Source: Gluconacetobacter tumulicola
GTDB taxonomy: Bacteria > Pseudomonadota > Alphaproteobacteria > Acetobacterales > Acetobacteraceae
Assembly: GCF_014174215.1 (NCBI RefSeq)
Contig: NZ_JABEQL010000009.1
Coordinates: 62,001-126,000, forward strand
DNA: 64,000 bases
Reading direction: 5' to 3'
Under the pieces are notes generated by a model, which saw nothing but the letters and a program-made list of their open reading frames with translations, was not told the origin of the DNA and did no database searches. Positions 1 to 13,084 of the stretch are shown here, in pieces. The translations under genes and the position numbers were made by a program. The stretch's first letter is position 1, and each line of letters begins with the position of its first letter.

Positions 1-1051
1 CGGCACCAAGGGTCGTGCCCTTCAGCTCGACGAAATTGCCCACATGGGCCGCCGCCCCGACATCGCTGCCCGGCCGCAGCCGCGCATAGGGCCCGATCAG
101 CGCCCCCGGCCCGACCACGCAGCCTTCCAGATGGCTGAAGGCACGGATTTCCGCCCCACGAAGCACGCGCACCCCCGGCCCGAACACCACATGGGGCTGA
201 ACCAGCACATCGGTCTCGAAAACCGTATCGACCGAGAGAAAGACCGTCTCCGGCGTCACCAGCGTCACACCGGCATCCATCGCCGCCGCGCGCAGCCGCT
301 TCTGGACGCAGGCTTCGGCCTCGGCCAGTTCGGCGCGGGAATTGATGCCGCGCAACTCGTCCTCAGGGGCCTCCACCGTGCGGACCTGCTGCCCTTCGGC
401 CACGGCCAGGGCCACCACGTCGCCCAGATAATATTCGCCCTGCGCATTGTCGTTGCGCACCATGGACAGCCAGCGCCGGAAGCTGCCGGCCTCGGCGCAC
501 AGCACGCCGGCATTGCACAAGCCGATCGCCCGTTCCTGCTCGCTCGCGTCCGCCCATTCCACGATCCGCCGCACCAGCCCGTCCTCGCTGACGATCCGGC
601 CGTAACGGCCCGGGTCACGGGGCCGCATCGCCATCAGCGCCAGCCCGACGCCGGGGGTTGCCCGGCAGGCCACCAGGTTGCGCATGCTCTCGGGCGTGAT
701 CAGCGGATTGTCGCCATACAGCACCGCGACATCGCCGTCGCCGAACAGATCGGCCGCCTGGGCCGCGGCATGGGCGGTGCCCAGCCGGTCGGCCTGCACG
801 ACGACCTGATGCGGCGCGGCAAGGGCCGCGACCTGCTCCATGCCCGGCCCGACGACGACCACGATCCGGTCGAACACCATGGCCGCGTGATCCAGCAGGT
901 AGCGCAGCATCGGCCGGCCGGCGAGCGGGTGCATCACCTTCGGCTGGTCGGATTTCATGCGCGTTCCCATCCCCGCCGCCAGGATGACGGCCGTGGCGGG
1001 ACGACGGGCGGCGGGGTCCGCTGGCGTCGCGGACTGAGGCTGGGCATTCAT
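1..1051 (-). CDS. glmU: Bifunctional UDP-GlcNAc pyrophosphorylase / GlcN-1-P acetyltransferase (partial, 3' end outside window)
   Basis: GlmU acetylates glucosamine-1-phosphate and uridylates the product to UDP-GlcNAc, the precursor of peptidoglycan and LPS, in the cytoplasm. About 350 residues are visible and the C-terminus runs off the left edge. The nucleotidyltransferase signature LAAGMGTRMK lies near residues 23-32, followed by a typical uridyltransferase domain with YGDNPLI and GEYYLGD. The visible end enters hexapeptide repeats of the left-handed beta-helix acetyltransferase domain. The ATG at 1051 was chosen because an in-frame stop lies just upstream. It diverges from gph across about 117 bp, which must hold both promoters. 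Identification is firm. Confidence 0.93.
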   Translation of the reverse strand, partial: MNAQPQSATPADPAARRPATAVILAAGMGTRMKSDQPKVMHPLAGRPMLRYLLDHAAMVFDRIVVVVGPGMEQVAALAAPHQVVVQADRLGTAHAAAQAADLFGDGDVAVLYGDNPLITPESMRNLVACRATPGVGLALMAMRPRDPGRYGRIVSEDGLVRRIVEWADASEQERAIGLCNAGVLCAEAGSFRRWLSMVRNDNAQGEYYLGDVVALAVAEGQQVRTVEAPEDELRGINSRAELAEAEACVQKRLRAAAMDAGVTLVTPETVFLSVDTVFETDVLVQPHVVFGPGVRVLRGAEIRAFSHLEGCVVGPGALIGPYARLRPGSDVGAAAHVGNFVELKGTTLGA

Positions 1052-1168
1052 GCCATGCGGGTAGCGGGCGGGCATCGGCCCTGTCAAATGAAGGGGTGAT
1101 CGCAGGCCATCACTTAGGTTTACGAATTACTGCATCCAGGCCGACAGGACCGCTTCCAGGAGAAGCCC

Positions 1169-1849
1169 ATGCCATCTGAGACCCTCCCCCGCCTCGCCAT
1201 TTTCGACATGGACGGCACGCTGCTGGACAGCCTGCCGGACCTCGCCGCCAGCGCCGACCGGCTGCTGAAAGGCTACGGCCTGCCCGGCATCGCGCCGGAA
1301 CTGGTGCGCGCCATGGTGGGCGACGGCGTGGCCGCGCTGGTGCGCCGCCTGCTGGCGCATGCCGGCCCCGAGGCGTCCGCGATCGACACACATCAGGCCG
1401 TGGAGCGCTACATGGCCGATTACACGCCCCGTTCCACCGAGCAGTCCCGTCTTTTCCCCGGCACGGATTACGCGCTGAACACGCTGCGGGCGCAGGGCTG
1501 GCGGCTGGCGATCTGCACCAACAAGCCGGTCGCCGCCGCCACGCGCATCATCGACGCGCTGGGGCTGGCGGGCATCTTCGATACGATCGGCGGTGGAGAC
1601 AGTTTCCCCGCCCGCAAGCCCAACCCCATCCACCTGCTCGGCACCATCCAGCAGGCACATGGAACGCCCATGCGCGCCGTCATGGTCGGCGATCATCACA
1701 ATGATATCGCGGCGGCCGAAGGGGCCGGCGTCCGCGCGATCTTCGCCCGCTGGGGCTATGGCCGCCCGGACATGGAAGCCGGCGCGACGGCGGGAGGCGA
1801 TTCGATCACCGAAATCCCGCATCTGGCCGACCAGCTTATCCCGGCATGA
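1169..1849 (+). CDS. gph: Phosphoglycolate phosphatase-like HAD hydrolase
   Basis: A 226-residue HAD-superfamily phosphatase, probably removing phosphate from 2-phosphoglycolate formed by DNA repair or oxygenase side reactions. The HAD motif I FDMDGT places the nucleophile at Asp13 and the general acid at Asp15. Motif IV is GDHHND near residues 173-178, and an alpha-helical cap lies between. An AGGAG ribosome binding site sits 7 bp before the ATG. The glmU-gph neighbourhood is common in alphaproteobacteria. The exact substrate is inferred from family and length. A short palindromic repeat begins directly after the stop codon. Confidence 0.85.
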   Translation: MPSETLPRLAIFDMDGTLLDSLPDLAASADRLLKGYGLPGIAPELVRAMVGDGVAALVRRLLAHAGPEASAIDTHQAVERYMADYTPRSTEQSRLFPGTDYALNTLRAQGWRLAICTNKPVAAATRIIDALGLAGIFDTIGGGDSFPARKPNPIHLLGTIQQAHGTPMRAVMVGDHHNDIAAAEGAGVRAIFARWGYGRPDMEAGATAGGDSITEIPHLADQLIPA

Positions 1850-1906
1850 GAACCTGTCCGTAAATGCGCGCTGGCGGCGAGCCGACGCGCGCTTCCGGCC
1901 AGGTTC
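1850..1906. repeat. Short palindromic repeat (57 bp) at the gph stop codon
   Basis: GAACCTG at 1850-1856 and CAGGTTC at 1900-1906 are perfect inverted ends. Inside are the family signatures GCGCGCTGGCGGCGA and a second GCGCGC, which can fold into a stem. It starts one base after the gph TGA. It lacks the internal core of the full-length copies near 45.1, 46.2 and 57.7 kb. It lies between two convergent genes and may act as a transcription terminator or mRNA 3'-end stabiliser. Confidence 0.6.
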
Positions 1907-1923
1907 CGGAGTGCAGCTTAGCC

Positions 1924-2733
1924 CTACGCGGTATCCGGCAGCAGCAGCACCGTCAGGTGCCCGAGCTTCGGATGGTCGAAGGCGATGCGTACGATCGTCA
2001 GCCCGTCGCCCGGCACGTCCTGAAACCAGACCGAGCCGTTGATCGGCTTGCGTGCCGCCGAATCCGGCCCATCGGTCTTGCGGAACCCGGCGATCTGCAC
2101 GTCGCTGAAATCACAGCGCAAGGCCGCCCCCCGATAGGGCTGATGGGAATCGCTCGCCATGTCCTGCGTGCCGACCGTGTGGGCATCCATCCGCAGCAGG
2201 CGCGCCCCGTCGAACACGGTGGCCGATCCGTCACATTGATGATGGCTCCGCACCGTCTGCTGCAGCCGCATCAGCGCACTGAGCGAATCCATCGCCGGCG
2301 CCAGATCGGTGGCGGGAATCGGGTCACGACTGGGCTCCGGTGGAGTCTGGAGGGCGATGTGCGTTTGCCCGCCAGTGTAATCGAGCACGACATGCCGGTC
2401 CGCCCCGCGCGAATAGCCCGCGCTGTCATAGGTCAGCGGCCGCACCCCATCGGGCACGAACTGCCCCGTCGCCTGGGACGTGATGTTCATGCGCACCAGC
2501 AGCCCCAGCAGGCCCCCGCTGCGGATCGTCGACCGCACGGCATAACCGTCCGGCGTCACCGCATAGCGCGCGGCAATCGTCAGCGCGCGGAACCCGTGAT
2601 TATAGACGCCATAGACATGCACGATCTGTGCGGGATCGTTCGCCGCCCGCGCCGCGGGCGCCCACACGCCAAGCATGGCCGCCAGCACCAGCGCGGGAAA
2701 TCCCAATGCCGGGAATCGACGTGACAGACGCAT
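1924..2733 (-). CDS. Secreted DUF3108-like protein
   Basis: A 269-residue exported protein of unknown function. The start at 2733 gives a clear signal peptide (Arg-rich n-region, hydrophobic core, AARA-AN cleavage region near residues 28-30) and has a GGAGAG ribosome binding site 7 bp upstream; a longer frame to 2823 would bury the signal. The mature part is rich in short beta-strand-like segments, and its layout fits the DUF3108 family of periplasmic or outer-membrane-associated proteins. The last residues (HLTVLLLPD) resemble the strand ending of that family. The family assignment is from memory of the pattern and is moderate. It is convergent with gph. Confidence 0.6.
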   Translation of the reverse strand: MRLSRRFPALGFPALVLAAMLGVWAPAARAANDPAQIVHVYGVYNHGFRALTIAARYAVTPDGYAVRSTIRSGGLLGLLVRMNITSQATGQFVPDGVRPLTYDSAGYSRGADRHVVLDYTGGQTHIALQTPPEPSRDPIPATDLAPAMDSLSALMRLQQTVRSHHQCDGSATVFDGARLLRMDAHTVGTQDMASDSHQPYRGAALRCDFSDVQIAGFRKTDGPDSAARKPINGSVWFQDVPGDGLTIVRIAFDHPKLGHLTVLLLPDTA

Positions 2734-2781
2734 CACTGCTCTCCACGAAACGAGGAAAAGGGAAGCCGGCCGATGGCCGTG

Positions 2782-2843
2782 GAGCCTGACTGAACGTGGG
2801 CTGGCGAGCGAACCCGCCGCCAACCCCCATTCCAGCCAGGTTC
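2782..2843. repeat. Short palindromic repeat (62 bp) abutting the gyrB stop codon
   Basis: GAGCCTG at 2782-2788 and CAGGTTC at 2837-2843 form inverted ends (one G-T pair). The element ends at the base before the gyrB stop triplet (2844-2846 on the plus strand). It has the same end sequences as the repeats at 1850 and 17356 but a diverged interior. It probably marks the 3' end of the replication-gene transcript. Confidence 0.55.
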
Positions 2844-6523
<3,680 letters not shown>

Positions 6524-6545
6524 GATGCGGCCAGCGCCTCCGCGA

Positions 6546-7670
6546 TCAGACCCGCATCGGCATCAGCACGTAAAGCGCCGACGGGCTGGCGACATCACGC
6601 ACGATGGTCGGGGCGGAACTGTCGGAAAAGGCGAATTCCACGTCGCGCTCGATCTGATCGGTGATGTCGTTCAGATAGCGGGCCTGAAAGCCGATCTCCA
6701 TCGGTTCGGCGTCGTAGGTCACGTGGTTTTCGTCCAGTTCCTCCTTCGCCGTTCCCTGGTCGGGGCTGACGGCCGAAAGCGTCAGGAGGTTGCGGCCGAT
6801 CGACAGCTTGACGGGGCGCGAGCGTTCCTGGCTGATCGCGGCGACACGCGCCACGGCATCGGAGAAATCCTTCTTGCCCACACGCAGGATACGGTCGTTG
6901 CCGCGCGGGATGACGCGATCATATTCCGGGAAGGTGCCGTCGATCAGCTTCGAAGTCAGCGTGACAGGCCCGACCGAGAACTGGATGCGGGTATCGGACA
7001 GGCCCACCACCACGTCTTCCGCCCCCTCGTCGAGCAGCTTGCGCAACTCGGCGATGGTCTTGCGCGGCACGATCACGCCCGGCATCTCTTCGGCCCCCGA
7101 CGGAACCTCGGTCTCGACCCGCGCCAGACGGTGGCCGTCGGTCGCCACCGCGCGCAGCATCGGCCCGGTATCCCCAGCCGCGACATGCAGATAGATGCCG
7201 TTGAGGTAGTAGCGCGTCTCCTCGGTCGAGATCGCGAAACGCGTGCGGTCGATCAGCCCGCGCAGCACGGCCGCCGGCACCGTGAAATGGTTGGGCAGCG
7301 TGCCCGCCGTCATCGACGGGAAATCGTCCACATCCAGCACATTCAGGCTGGTGGTATAGCGCCCCGCCCGCAGGGCCAGCGGCGCATCGCCACCCGCGTG
7401 ATCCAGCTCGACCGCCACCCCGTCGGGCAGCTTGCGGACGATCTCGTGCAGCACGGCGGCGGGCGCGGTCACCGCACCATTGCGGGCGGTCTCGGCGCCG
7501 ATTTCCTCGACCACCGCGATTTCCATGTCGGTCGCCGTCAGCGTCAGCCGACCATCCGCGACATTGATCAGGACGTTGGCGAGAATCGGAATGGTGTTCC
7601 GCTTCTCGGCGACGCTCTGGATATGCGCCAGAGCCTTCAGCAACGTCGCGCGGTCAGCCTTCAGCTTCAT
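6546..7670 (-). CDS. dnaN: DNA polymerase III beta sliding clamp
   Basis: The processivity clamp of the replicative polymerase. The 374-residue product begins MKLKADRATLLKAL and shows the three-domain clamp pattern, including RNTIPILANVLI and the C-terminal LMPMRV end that forms part of the hydrophobic peptide-binding pocket. The internal ATG at 7670 is preferred over the longer frame to 7727, since the family starts at this Met and an AGGAGA lies upstream. It sits between dnaA and recF, 22 bp from recF, probably in one operon. Confidence 0.95.
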   Translation of the reverse strand: MKLKADRATLLKALAHIQSVAEKRNTIPILANVLINVADGRLTLTATDMEIAVVEEIGAETARNGAVTAPAAVLHEIVRKLPDGVAVELDHAGGDAPLALRAGRYTTSLNVLDVDDFPSMTAGTLPNHFTVPAAVLRGLIDRTRFAISTEETRYYLNGIYLHVAAGDTGPMLRAVATDGHRLARVETEVPSGAEEMPGVIVPRKTIAELRKLLDEGAEDVVVGLSDTRIQFSVGPVTLTSKLIDGTFPEYDRVIPRGNDRILRVGKKDFSDAVARVAAISQERSRPVKLSIGRNLLTLSAVSPDQGTAKEELDENHVTYDAEPMEIGFQARYLNDITDQIERDVEFAFSDSSAPTIVRDVASPSALYVLMPMRV

Positions 7671-7839
7671 AGGTACAGACTCTCCTTGCCCGGCGTTCGC
7701 CACCGGGATCATGGCCGCCCCGGCCATACGCCCGGACCGCCAGATATGACCTTCGGTCCCGTGATTCTAGCAGCCCGCGCAGGGGGCGCAAAGGCCCACT
7801 GGGCTGCAACGGCATACAGGCCGGTTTGAAACCCGCCCC

Positions 7840-9285
7840 TCAGCTTTCCAGCATGCGGCGCAGCAGTTCAACGTCTTCGGCAAACGCGCTGTCCCGCTCC
7901 ATCAGTTCGGTGACCCGCGCCACGGCATGCATGACGGTCGTATGATCGCGGTTGCCGAACTTGCGCCCGATCTCCGGCAGGGACCGGCTGGTCAGCTGCT
8001 TGGCCAGATACATGGCGACCTGCCGGGGGCGCGCCACCGCGCGCGCACGCCGGGCCGAGGACATATCGGTCAGCCGGATATTCCAATGCTCGGCCACCTT
8101 GCGCTGAATTTCCTCGATCGTCACCCGCCGGTCATGCGCCTTGAGGATATCGTGCAGAACGTCCTGCGTCGCTTCCAGCGTCACCGGACGGCCGAACAGG
8201 TTGGCATGGGCGATCAGGCGGTTCAGCGCGCCTTCCAGCTCACGCACATTCGACGTGATCTTGTGCGCCAGGAATTCCAGCACCTTGGCCGGCACCGGCA
8301 CACCCGACGCCGCCGCCTTGGATTCCAGGATCGAGATCCGCAATTCGAAGGTCGTGGCATGGATATCGGCCACCATGCCGCAGCCCAGACGCGTACGCAG
8401 CCGGTCTTCCAGCCCCGACAGGTCGGACGGCGACTTGTCGGCAGACACGACGATCTGCCGCCCGGCGTCGACCAGCGCATTGAACGTATGGAAGAATTCT
8501 TCCTGCGTGTTGTCCTTGCCGATCAGGAACTGCAGATCGTCGATCATCAGCACATCGACCGACCGCAACTGCTCCTTGAACTCCATCGTGGATTGCGAGC
8601 GGATCGCGGCGATGAAACGGTACATGAACTTCTCGGCCGACATATAGGCGACCGAGACCTTGCCGCCCCGCGTCAGTTCCGAGCCGATGGCATGCATCAG
8701 ATGCGTCTTGCCCAGGCCCACGCCACCGTACAGGAACAGCGGATTGAAGCCGGGGCTGGAGGGCCGCTCCGCCACCCGGCGGGCGCAGGCATAGGCAAAT
8801 TCGTTGGGCTTGCCGACCACGAACGTATCGAAGGTGAAGCGCGGGTCCAACGGCGCGGCCAGGTCGTGACGGCTCAGTTCGCTCCGCGCCTCGGCCACCC
8901 GCTCGTCCACCGCGCCGGCGGCGGGCGCGGCATCGGCCGAACCGACCTCGTCACCCGCCGCACCCTCGGGCTCGGCGACCGGATCGGGCCGCCCCACCTG
9001 CAATTCCACGCGGCGGATCGACGGCAGCTCGGCATTCCACAGCGCGCTCAGCCGGTCGCCATACTGCGTGCGCACCCAGTCGCGCAGGAAACGTGTGGGC
9101 AGATTGAGCGTGATCTCGTCGCCATCGACCGGGCCGATGCTGATCTGTTTCAGCCAGGTACGATACTCGACCTCGCCAACCTCGGCCTGCAGGCGTGAAC
9201 AGATCCGCGACCAGTGGATGTCCAGAACGTTCCGGACCGAGCGGGCTTCCGCGACGGCATCATATCCACTCAGTTCGCCCGTCAT
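7840..9285 (-). CDS. dnaA: Chromosomal replication initiator DnaA
   Basis: Opens oriC and recruits helicase. Domain I is N-terminal (EVEYRTWLKQI), followed by a short Ala/Glu-rich linker. The AAA+ domain has Walker A GGVGLGKTH and Walker B MIDDLQFL. Domain IV carries the DnaA-box-binding signature RDHTTVMHAV near the C-terminus. At 481 aa the length is normal. The ATG at 9285 (MTGELSGYD) is preferred to the longer frame to 9417. No consensus DnaA boxes were seen in the upstream gap, so this locus need not be the origin. Confidence 0.95.
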   Translation of the reverse strand: MTGELSGYDAVAEARSVRNVLDIHWSRICSRLQAEVGEVEYRTWLKQISIGPVDGDEITLNLPTRFLRDWVRTQYGDRLSALWNAELPSIRRVELQVGRPDPVAEPEGAAGDEVGSADAAPAAGAVDERVAEARSELSRHDLAAPLDPRFTFDTFVVGKPNEFAYACARRVAERPSSPGFNPLFLYGGVGLGKTHLMHAIGSELTRGGKVSVAYMSAEKFMYRFIAAIRSQSTMEFKEQLRSVDVLMIDDLQFLIGKDNTQEEFFHTFNALVDAGRQIVVSADKSPSDLSGLEDRLRTRLGCGMVADIHATTFELRISILESKAAASGVPVPAKVLEFLAHKITSNVRELEGALNRLIAHANLFGRPVTLEATQDVLHDILKAHDRRVTIEEIQRKVAEHWNIRLTDMSSARRARAVARPRQVAMYLAKQLTSRSLPEIGRKFGNRDHTTVMHAVARVTELMERDSAFAEDVELLRRMLES

Positions 9286-9610
9286 GCTCAATCCCGGCCC
9301 CCCTGGAGACGGTAACCTCCCCGCGATGCGGAAAGATCCATCCCTACGTTTTCCGCCCCCCTCATACCGAACGCCCGCGCAATCCACCCGCCACCAGCCG
9401 TCACGCAAGGAGAACACGCCTCCCCTTGCCCGACACCGAAAAAGGCGCGGCCACTGTGTCCTGCTCAGTCGTCACGAAATGAAGAAGCCGAAGATAGGTC
9501 ACCGACCCGACCGAGGCAACGGAAAACTGGGGCGGCGAGGCGGGAAAATCCGGCGCCAAGCGCAACACGACCAGTCACCACAACCTGAAGCAGTCAGGCG
9601 GAACCCGCAC
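9286..9610. other. dnaA upstream intergenic region
   Basis: About 325 bp between the dnaA start and the rpsT terminator. It must contain the dnaA promoter. I saw no convincing TTATCCACA-type DnaA boxes, AT-rich unwinding element or small gene, only open frames without family resemblance. Confidence 0.4.
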
Positions 9611-9657
9611 AATAAAAGCAAAGGCCGCCCCTCTCCTTGAACGAGAGAAACGACCTT
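9611..9657 (-). terminator. Intrinsic terminator downstream of rpsT
   Basis: On the minus strand a 15-bp stem (arms 9643-9657 and 9621-9635, several G-T pairs) with a 7-nt loop is followed by a T-rich tract (complement of 9611-9617). It ends the rpsT transcript before dnaA. Confidence 0.75.
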
Positions 9658-9698
9658 CTGCCTAGTTCTGTACGTCTATTTGCCGGCCTTGAAGCAAT

Positions 9699-9718
9699 AC
9701 CGGCCGGCGCCGGCCGGT
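9699..9718. repeat. Perfect 20-bp palindrome at the rpsT stop
   Basis: ACCGGCCGGCGCCGGCCGGT is a perfect 20-bp palindrome and overlaps the first base of the rpsT stop triplet on the plus strand. It has no T tract, so it is not a classical terminator; a role in 3'-end protection or recoding is speculative. Confidence 0.6.
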
Positions 9719-9987
9719 CAGGCGGCGACGAGGGCCTTGATGCGGGCCGACAGACGCGAAATCTTGCGGGAAACGGTGTTGGCGTGAATCACACCCTTGC
9801 CCGAGGCGCGCTGCATTTCCGGCTGGGCCGCGCGCAGGGCGCTGGTCGCCTCTTCCTTGTTGCCCGAGGCAATCGCCGCCTCGACCTTCTTCACGAAGGT
9901 GCGCATGCGCGAGACGCGCGCCGTGTTGCGCGCGTTGCGGCGCTCGTTCTGACGGATGCGCTTACGCGCGGAAGCAGTGTTCGCCAT
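9718..9987 (-). CDS. rpsT: 30S ribosomal protein S20
   Basis: A primary 16S rRNA-binding protein of the small subunit. The 89-residue basic helical protein begins [18 protein letters not shown] and keeps the typical S20 pattern of Lys/Arg-rich helices with a hydrophobic Ala-rich end. Its place upstream of dnaA is usual for alphaproteobacteria. A palindrome and an intrinsic terminator follow it. Confidence 0.96.
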   Translation of the reverse strand: MANTASARKRIRQNERRNARNTARVSRMRTFVKKVEAAIASGNKEEATSALRAAQPEMQRASGKGVIHANTVSRKISRLSARIKALVAA

Positions 9988-10128
9988 GGTTCTCAGTTCA
10001 AAAAAATATGGTTACGAGGTCCGTCGCCAGCAGGCCTCGGACATCCAGATCAGGGTGGCGATCTAGTCCAAGCCTTCCACCCCCGTCAAGACAACTCTTC
10101 CGCACGGCTGGAAATACCGCCATGCCGA

Positions 10129-11001
10129 TCAACCGGCCGCCGTCGGCGCGCCGGCCGGAAGGACCTGGCGCAGAGGGCAGAAGAAGGTCGAGCGCCCCGC
10201 CTGCTCGATCCGCACCACGCCGCCGCAGGCCTTGCCGCCGGGGCAATCCGGGCACCCCTGCCCCGCACGGCCATAGACACGCCAGGCATGCTGGAAATAG
10301 CCCAGTTCCCCATCCGGCTGGGCATAGTCGCGCAGGCTTGATCCACCGGCCGCGATCGCTTCCTCCAGCACCGCGCGGATCGCCTCGACCAGGCGCGCCT
10401 CCTCGGGCCCATCCAGCCCGCAGGCCATCCGGGCCGGATGGATCGCGGCACGGAACAGGGCCTCGGACGCGTAGATGTTACCAATCCCCGCCACCACCGA
10501 CTGATCCATCAGCGCCGCCTTGATCGAGGTCCGCCGCCGCGCGAGGGCATGATGCAGCCAGTCCTGCGAAAATCCGTTCCCCAGCGGCTCGGGACCGAGT
10601 CGGGCCAGCAGGCGGTGCTTTTCCTCATCCACTGTGGGCATCAGGTCCACGGTACCGAAGCGCCTGGGGTCGATCAGGCCGAAATGCGTGCCGTCCGTGG
10701 TTTCGAACGACAGATGCTCATGCCGGTCGGGCTTCGGCGCCTGGCCGGGCAGCGACAGCAGCACCCGCCCGGACATGCCCAGATGCAGCAGCATGGTCTC
10801 ACCCCGGTCCAGCCGCATCAGGATATATTTCCCACGGCGGGCAAAACCGCTGATCCGCGCGCCTTTCAGCCGGCTGGCCAGGTCGGCCGGAAAGGGCGTG
10901 CGCATACCGTCCCGACGCACCGCCACCCGGGCGATCGTCTTTCCGTCGAGATGCAACCGCATCCCACGCATCACTGTTTCGACTTCAGGGAGTTCCGGCA
11001 T
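10129..11001 (-). CDS. mutM: Formamidopyrimidine-DNA glycosylase (zinc finger lacks last Cys)
   Basis: A base-excision glycosylase/AP lyase for 8-oxoguanine and ring-opened purines. The N-terminal MPELPEVET supplies the catalytic Pro2 and Glu3, and the H2TH domain includes [12 protein letters not shown]. The C-terminal zinc-finger region holds CPDC, a further Cys, and [11 protein letters not shown]. In the family the last motif reads C-x2-C-Q; here the second Cys is Arg (codon CGC, one transition from TGC). At 290 aa the protein is otherwise normal. It diverges from ubiE with only 29 bp between starts. The enzyme call is firm; whether the finger still binds zinc is open. Confidence 0.93.
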   Translation of the reverse strand: MPELPEVETVMRGMRLHLDGKTIARVAVRRDGMRTPFPADLASRLKGARISGFARRGKYILMRLDRGETMLLHLGMSGRVLLSLPGQAPKPDRHEHLSFETTDGTHFGLIDPRRFGTVDLMPTVDEEKHRLLARLGPEPLGNGFSQDWLHHALARRRTSIKAALMDQSVVAGIGNIYASEALFRAAIHPARMACGLDGPEEARLVEAIRAVLEEAIAAGGSSLRDYAQPDGELGYFQHAWRVYGRAGQGCPDCPGGKACGGVVRIEQAGRSTFFCPLRQVLPAGAPTAAG

Positions 11002-11030
11002 GAGTGGATCTGAGGTTATATCCCTGAACC

Positions 11031-11825
11031 ATGACCGACAATACCACGCCCTCCGCCATCGACGCCGCCGCCGTCGCCCCCCCCTCCGGCGCGGAGACGA
11101 CCGATTTCGGCTTCCGCGACGTGCCCCTGGCCGAGAAGAAGCCGATGGTGCGCGCCGTGTTCGACAGTGTCGCCACCCGCTACGACATCATGAACGACGT
11201 GATGTCGCTGGGCATCCACCGGGCCTGGAAGAAAATCTTCGTGACCGAACTGGGCGCCCATCCGGACCTCACGCTGCTGGACCTGGCGGGCGGCACGGGC
11301 GACATCTCGTTCGGCTGGCTGCGCGCCGGCGGCGGCCGGGCCATCCTGTCCGACATCAATGCCAGCATGCTGTCCGTCGGGCGCGGACGGGCGCTGGAGC
11401 GCGGGCTGATTTCCAGCCTGAATTTCGCGGTGATGGATGCCGAGGCCATTCCCCTGCCCGACCGCTCGGTCGACCGGGTGTCGATCGCCTTCGGCCTGCG
11501 CAACTGCACCGACAAGGACGCCGTCCTGCGCGAGGCACGGCGCGTGCTGCGTCCCGGCGGGCGTTTCCTGTGCCTCGAATTCTCCCGCGTGCAGGTCGCG
11601 GCCCTGTCGCCGATCTATGACGCCTGGTCATTCCATGTCCTGCCGCGCATGGGCGCGGCCATCGCCGGCGACCGCGAGAGCTACCAGTATCTGGCCGAGA
11701 GCATCCGCATGTTCCCCGACCAGGAGACCCTGGCCACTATGATGCGCAATGCCGGACTGGAACATGTGACGGTCCGCAACCTCTCGGGCGGCATCGCGGC
11801 CATCCATTCCGGCTGGCGGATCTGA
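11031..11825 (+). CDS. ubiE: Ubiquinone biosynthesis C-methyltransferase UbiE
   Basis: A SAM-dependent methylation step of ubiquinone (and menaquinone) synthesis. The 264-residue protein carries the SAM motif [10 protein letters not shown] at about residues 82-90 and the UbiE signature [14 protein letters not shown] near residue 55, plus [12 protein letters not shown]. The usual alphaproteobacterial order is ubiE-ubiB-coaBC-dut; here ubiB is absent and coaBC starts 2 bp after the stop, so the three remaining genes look like one operon. Confidence 0.94.
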   Translation: MTDNTTPSAIDAAAVAPPSGAETTDFGFRDVPLAEKKPMVRAVFDSVATRYDIMNDVMSLGIHRAWKKIFVTELGAHPDLTLLDLAGGTGDISFGWLRAGGGRAILSDINASMLSVGRGRALERGLISSLNFAVMDAEAIPLPDRSVDRVSIAFGLRNCTDKDAVLREARRVLRPGGRFLCLEFSRVQVAALSPIYDAWSFHVLPRMGAAIAGDRESYQYLAESIRMFPDQETLATMMRNAGLEHVTVRNLSGGIAAIHSGWRI

Positions 11826-11827
11826 CG

Positions 11828-13084
11828 ATGCAAGCCGCCCCCACCCCGGTCGGCGGCCGCACGGTCCTGCTGATCGTCTGCGGGGGAATCGCCGCCTACA
11901 AGACGCTCGAACTCATCCGCCTGCTCACGAGGGCGGGCCTGCGTGTCCGCACGGTGCTGACGGCGGCAGGCAAACAGTTCGTCACCCCGCTCAGCCTCCA
12001 GGCCCTGACCGGCGAGAAAGTGTATGAAGACCTGTTCTCGCTGACCGACGAGAACGAGATGGGCCATATCGCGCTCTCGCGCTCCGGCGACCTGCTGGTG
12101 GTCTGCCCGGCCACGGCCGACATCATGGCCCGCATGGCCGCCGGACTGGCCGACGACCTGGCCAGCACGCTGCTGCTGGCCACCGACAAGCCGGTCCTGA
12201 TCGCCCCCGCGATGAATGTCCGCATGTGGGACCACGCCGCCACCCAGGCCAATCTGGCCACCCTGCGCGCGCGCGGCGTCATGGTGGTCGGCCCCGAAAT
12301 CGGGCTGATGGCCTGCAACGAGACCGGCCCCGGCCGCCTGGCCGAACCACCCGCCATTGCCGAGGCGATTTTCCGCCACCTCGCCGAACCGGCCATCCCT
12401 GGCCCGCTCGCCGGCCGCCACGCGCTGGTCACCGCCGGCCCGACCCACGAGCCGATCGACCCGGTGCGCTACCTCGCCAACCGCTCCTCCGGCCGCCAGG
12501 GTTACGAAGTCGCCCAGGCGCTCGCCGCCCTCGGCGCGCGCGTCACCCTGGTCAGCGGACCGGTCGACCTGCCTCCGCCCACAGGCGTCACCCTGCACCG
12601 GGTCGAAACGGCCAGGCAGATGCTGGCGGCCTGCCGCGACGCCCTGCCCTGCGACATCGCCGTCTGCGCCGCCGCCGTCGCCGACTGGCACGTGGCGGCG
12701 GAAGCGACGCGCAAGATCAAGAAGACGGCCGGCGCCCTGCCCCCGGCACTGACGCTGGTGCCCAACCCCGATATCCTGGCCGACCTGTCCACCCCCGGCC
12801 CCAACCGCCCGGCACTGGTGGTCGGCTTCGCCGCCGAAACCGATACGGTCGAGCAGCACGCGGCGGCCAAGCGACTTGCCAAGGGCTGCGACTGGATCGT
12901 CGCCAATGACGTGCGGCCGGAAACCGGCATCATGGGCGGCATGGAAAACGAGATCATCCTGATCACCGGCGACGGCGCCGAACAGTGGCCCCGCATGGGC
13001 AAGCAGGACGTGGCCACCCATCTGGCCGAGCGCATCGCCGCCTTCTTCACCCCCGATTTCTCTTCTGGCCGGAGTATTTCATGA
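11828..13084 (+). CDS. coaBC: Bifunctional phosphopantothenoylcysteine decarboxylase / phosphopantothenate-cysteine ligase
   Basis: Catalyses two consecutive steps of coenzyme A synthesis. The N-terminal flavoprotein CoaC half begins [13 protein letters not shown] and contains the substrate-binding PAMNVRMW motif. The CoaB half contains [20 protein letters not shown] and the IVANDV region. At 418 aa it has normal length. The stop overlaps the dut start (ATGA at 13081-13084), suggesting translational coupling. Confidence 0.94.
   Translation: MQAAPTPVGGRTVLLIVCGGIAAYKTLELIRLLTRAGLRVRTVLTAAGKQFVTPLSLQALTGEKVYEDLFSLTDENEMGHIALSRSGDLLVVCPATADIMARMAAGLADDLASTLLLATDKPVLIAPAMNVRMWDHAATQANLATLRARGVMVVGPEIGLMACNETGPGRLAEPPAIAEAIFRHLAEPAIPGPLAGRHALVTAGPTHEPIDPVRYLANRSSGRQGYEVAQALAALGARVTLVSGPVDLPPPTGVTLHRVETARQMLAACRDALPCDIAVCAAAVADWHVAAEATRKIKKTAGALPPALTLVPNPDILADLSTPGPNRPALVVGFAAETDTVEQHAAAKRLAKGCDWIVANDVRPETGIMGGMENEIILITGDGAEQWPRMGKQDVATHLAERIAAFFTPDFSSGRSIS

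Noticed and set aside
9286-9717. Chromosomal origin next to dnaA
   Set aside because: No cluster of DnaA boxes or AT-rich unwinding element seen; in many alphaproteobacteria oriC lies elsewhere. GC-skew over the whole chromosome would decide.
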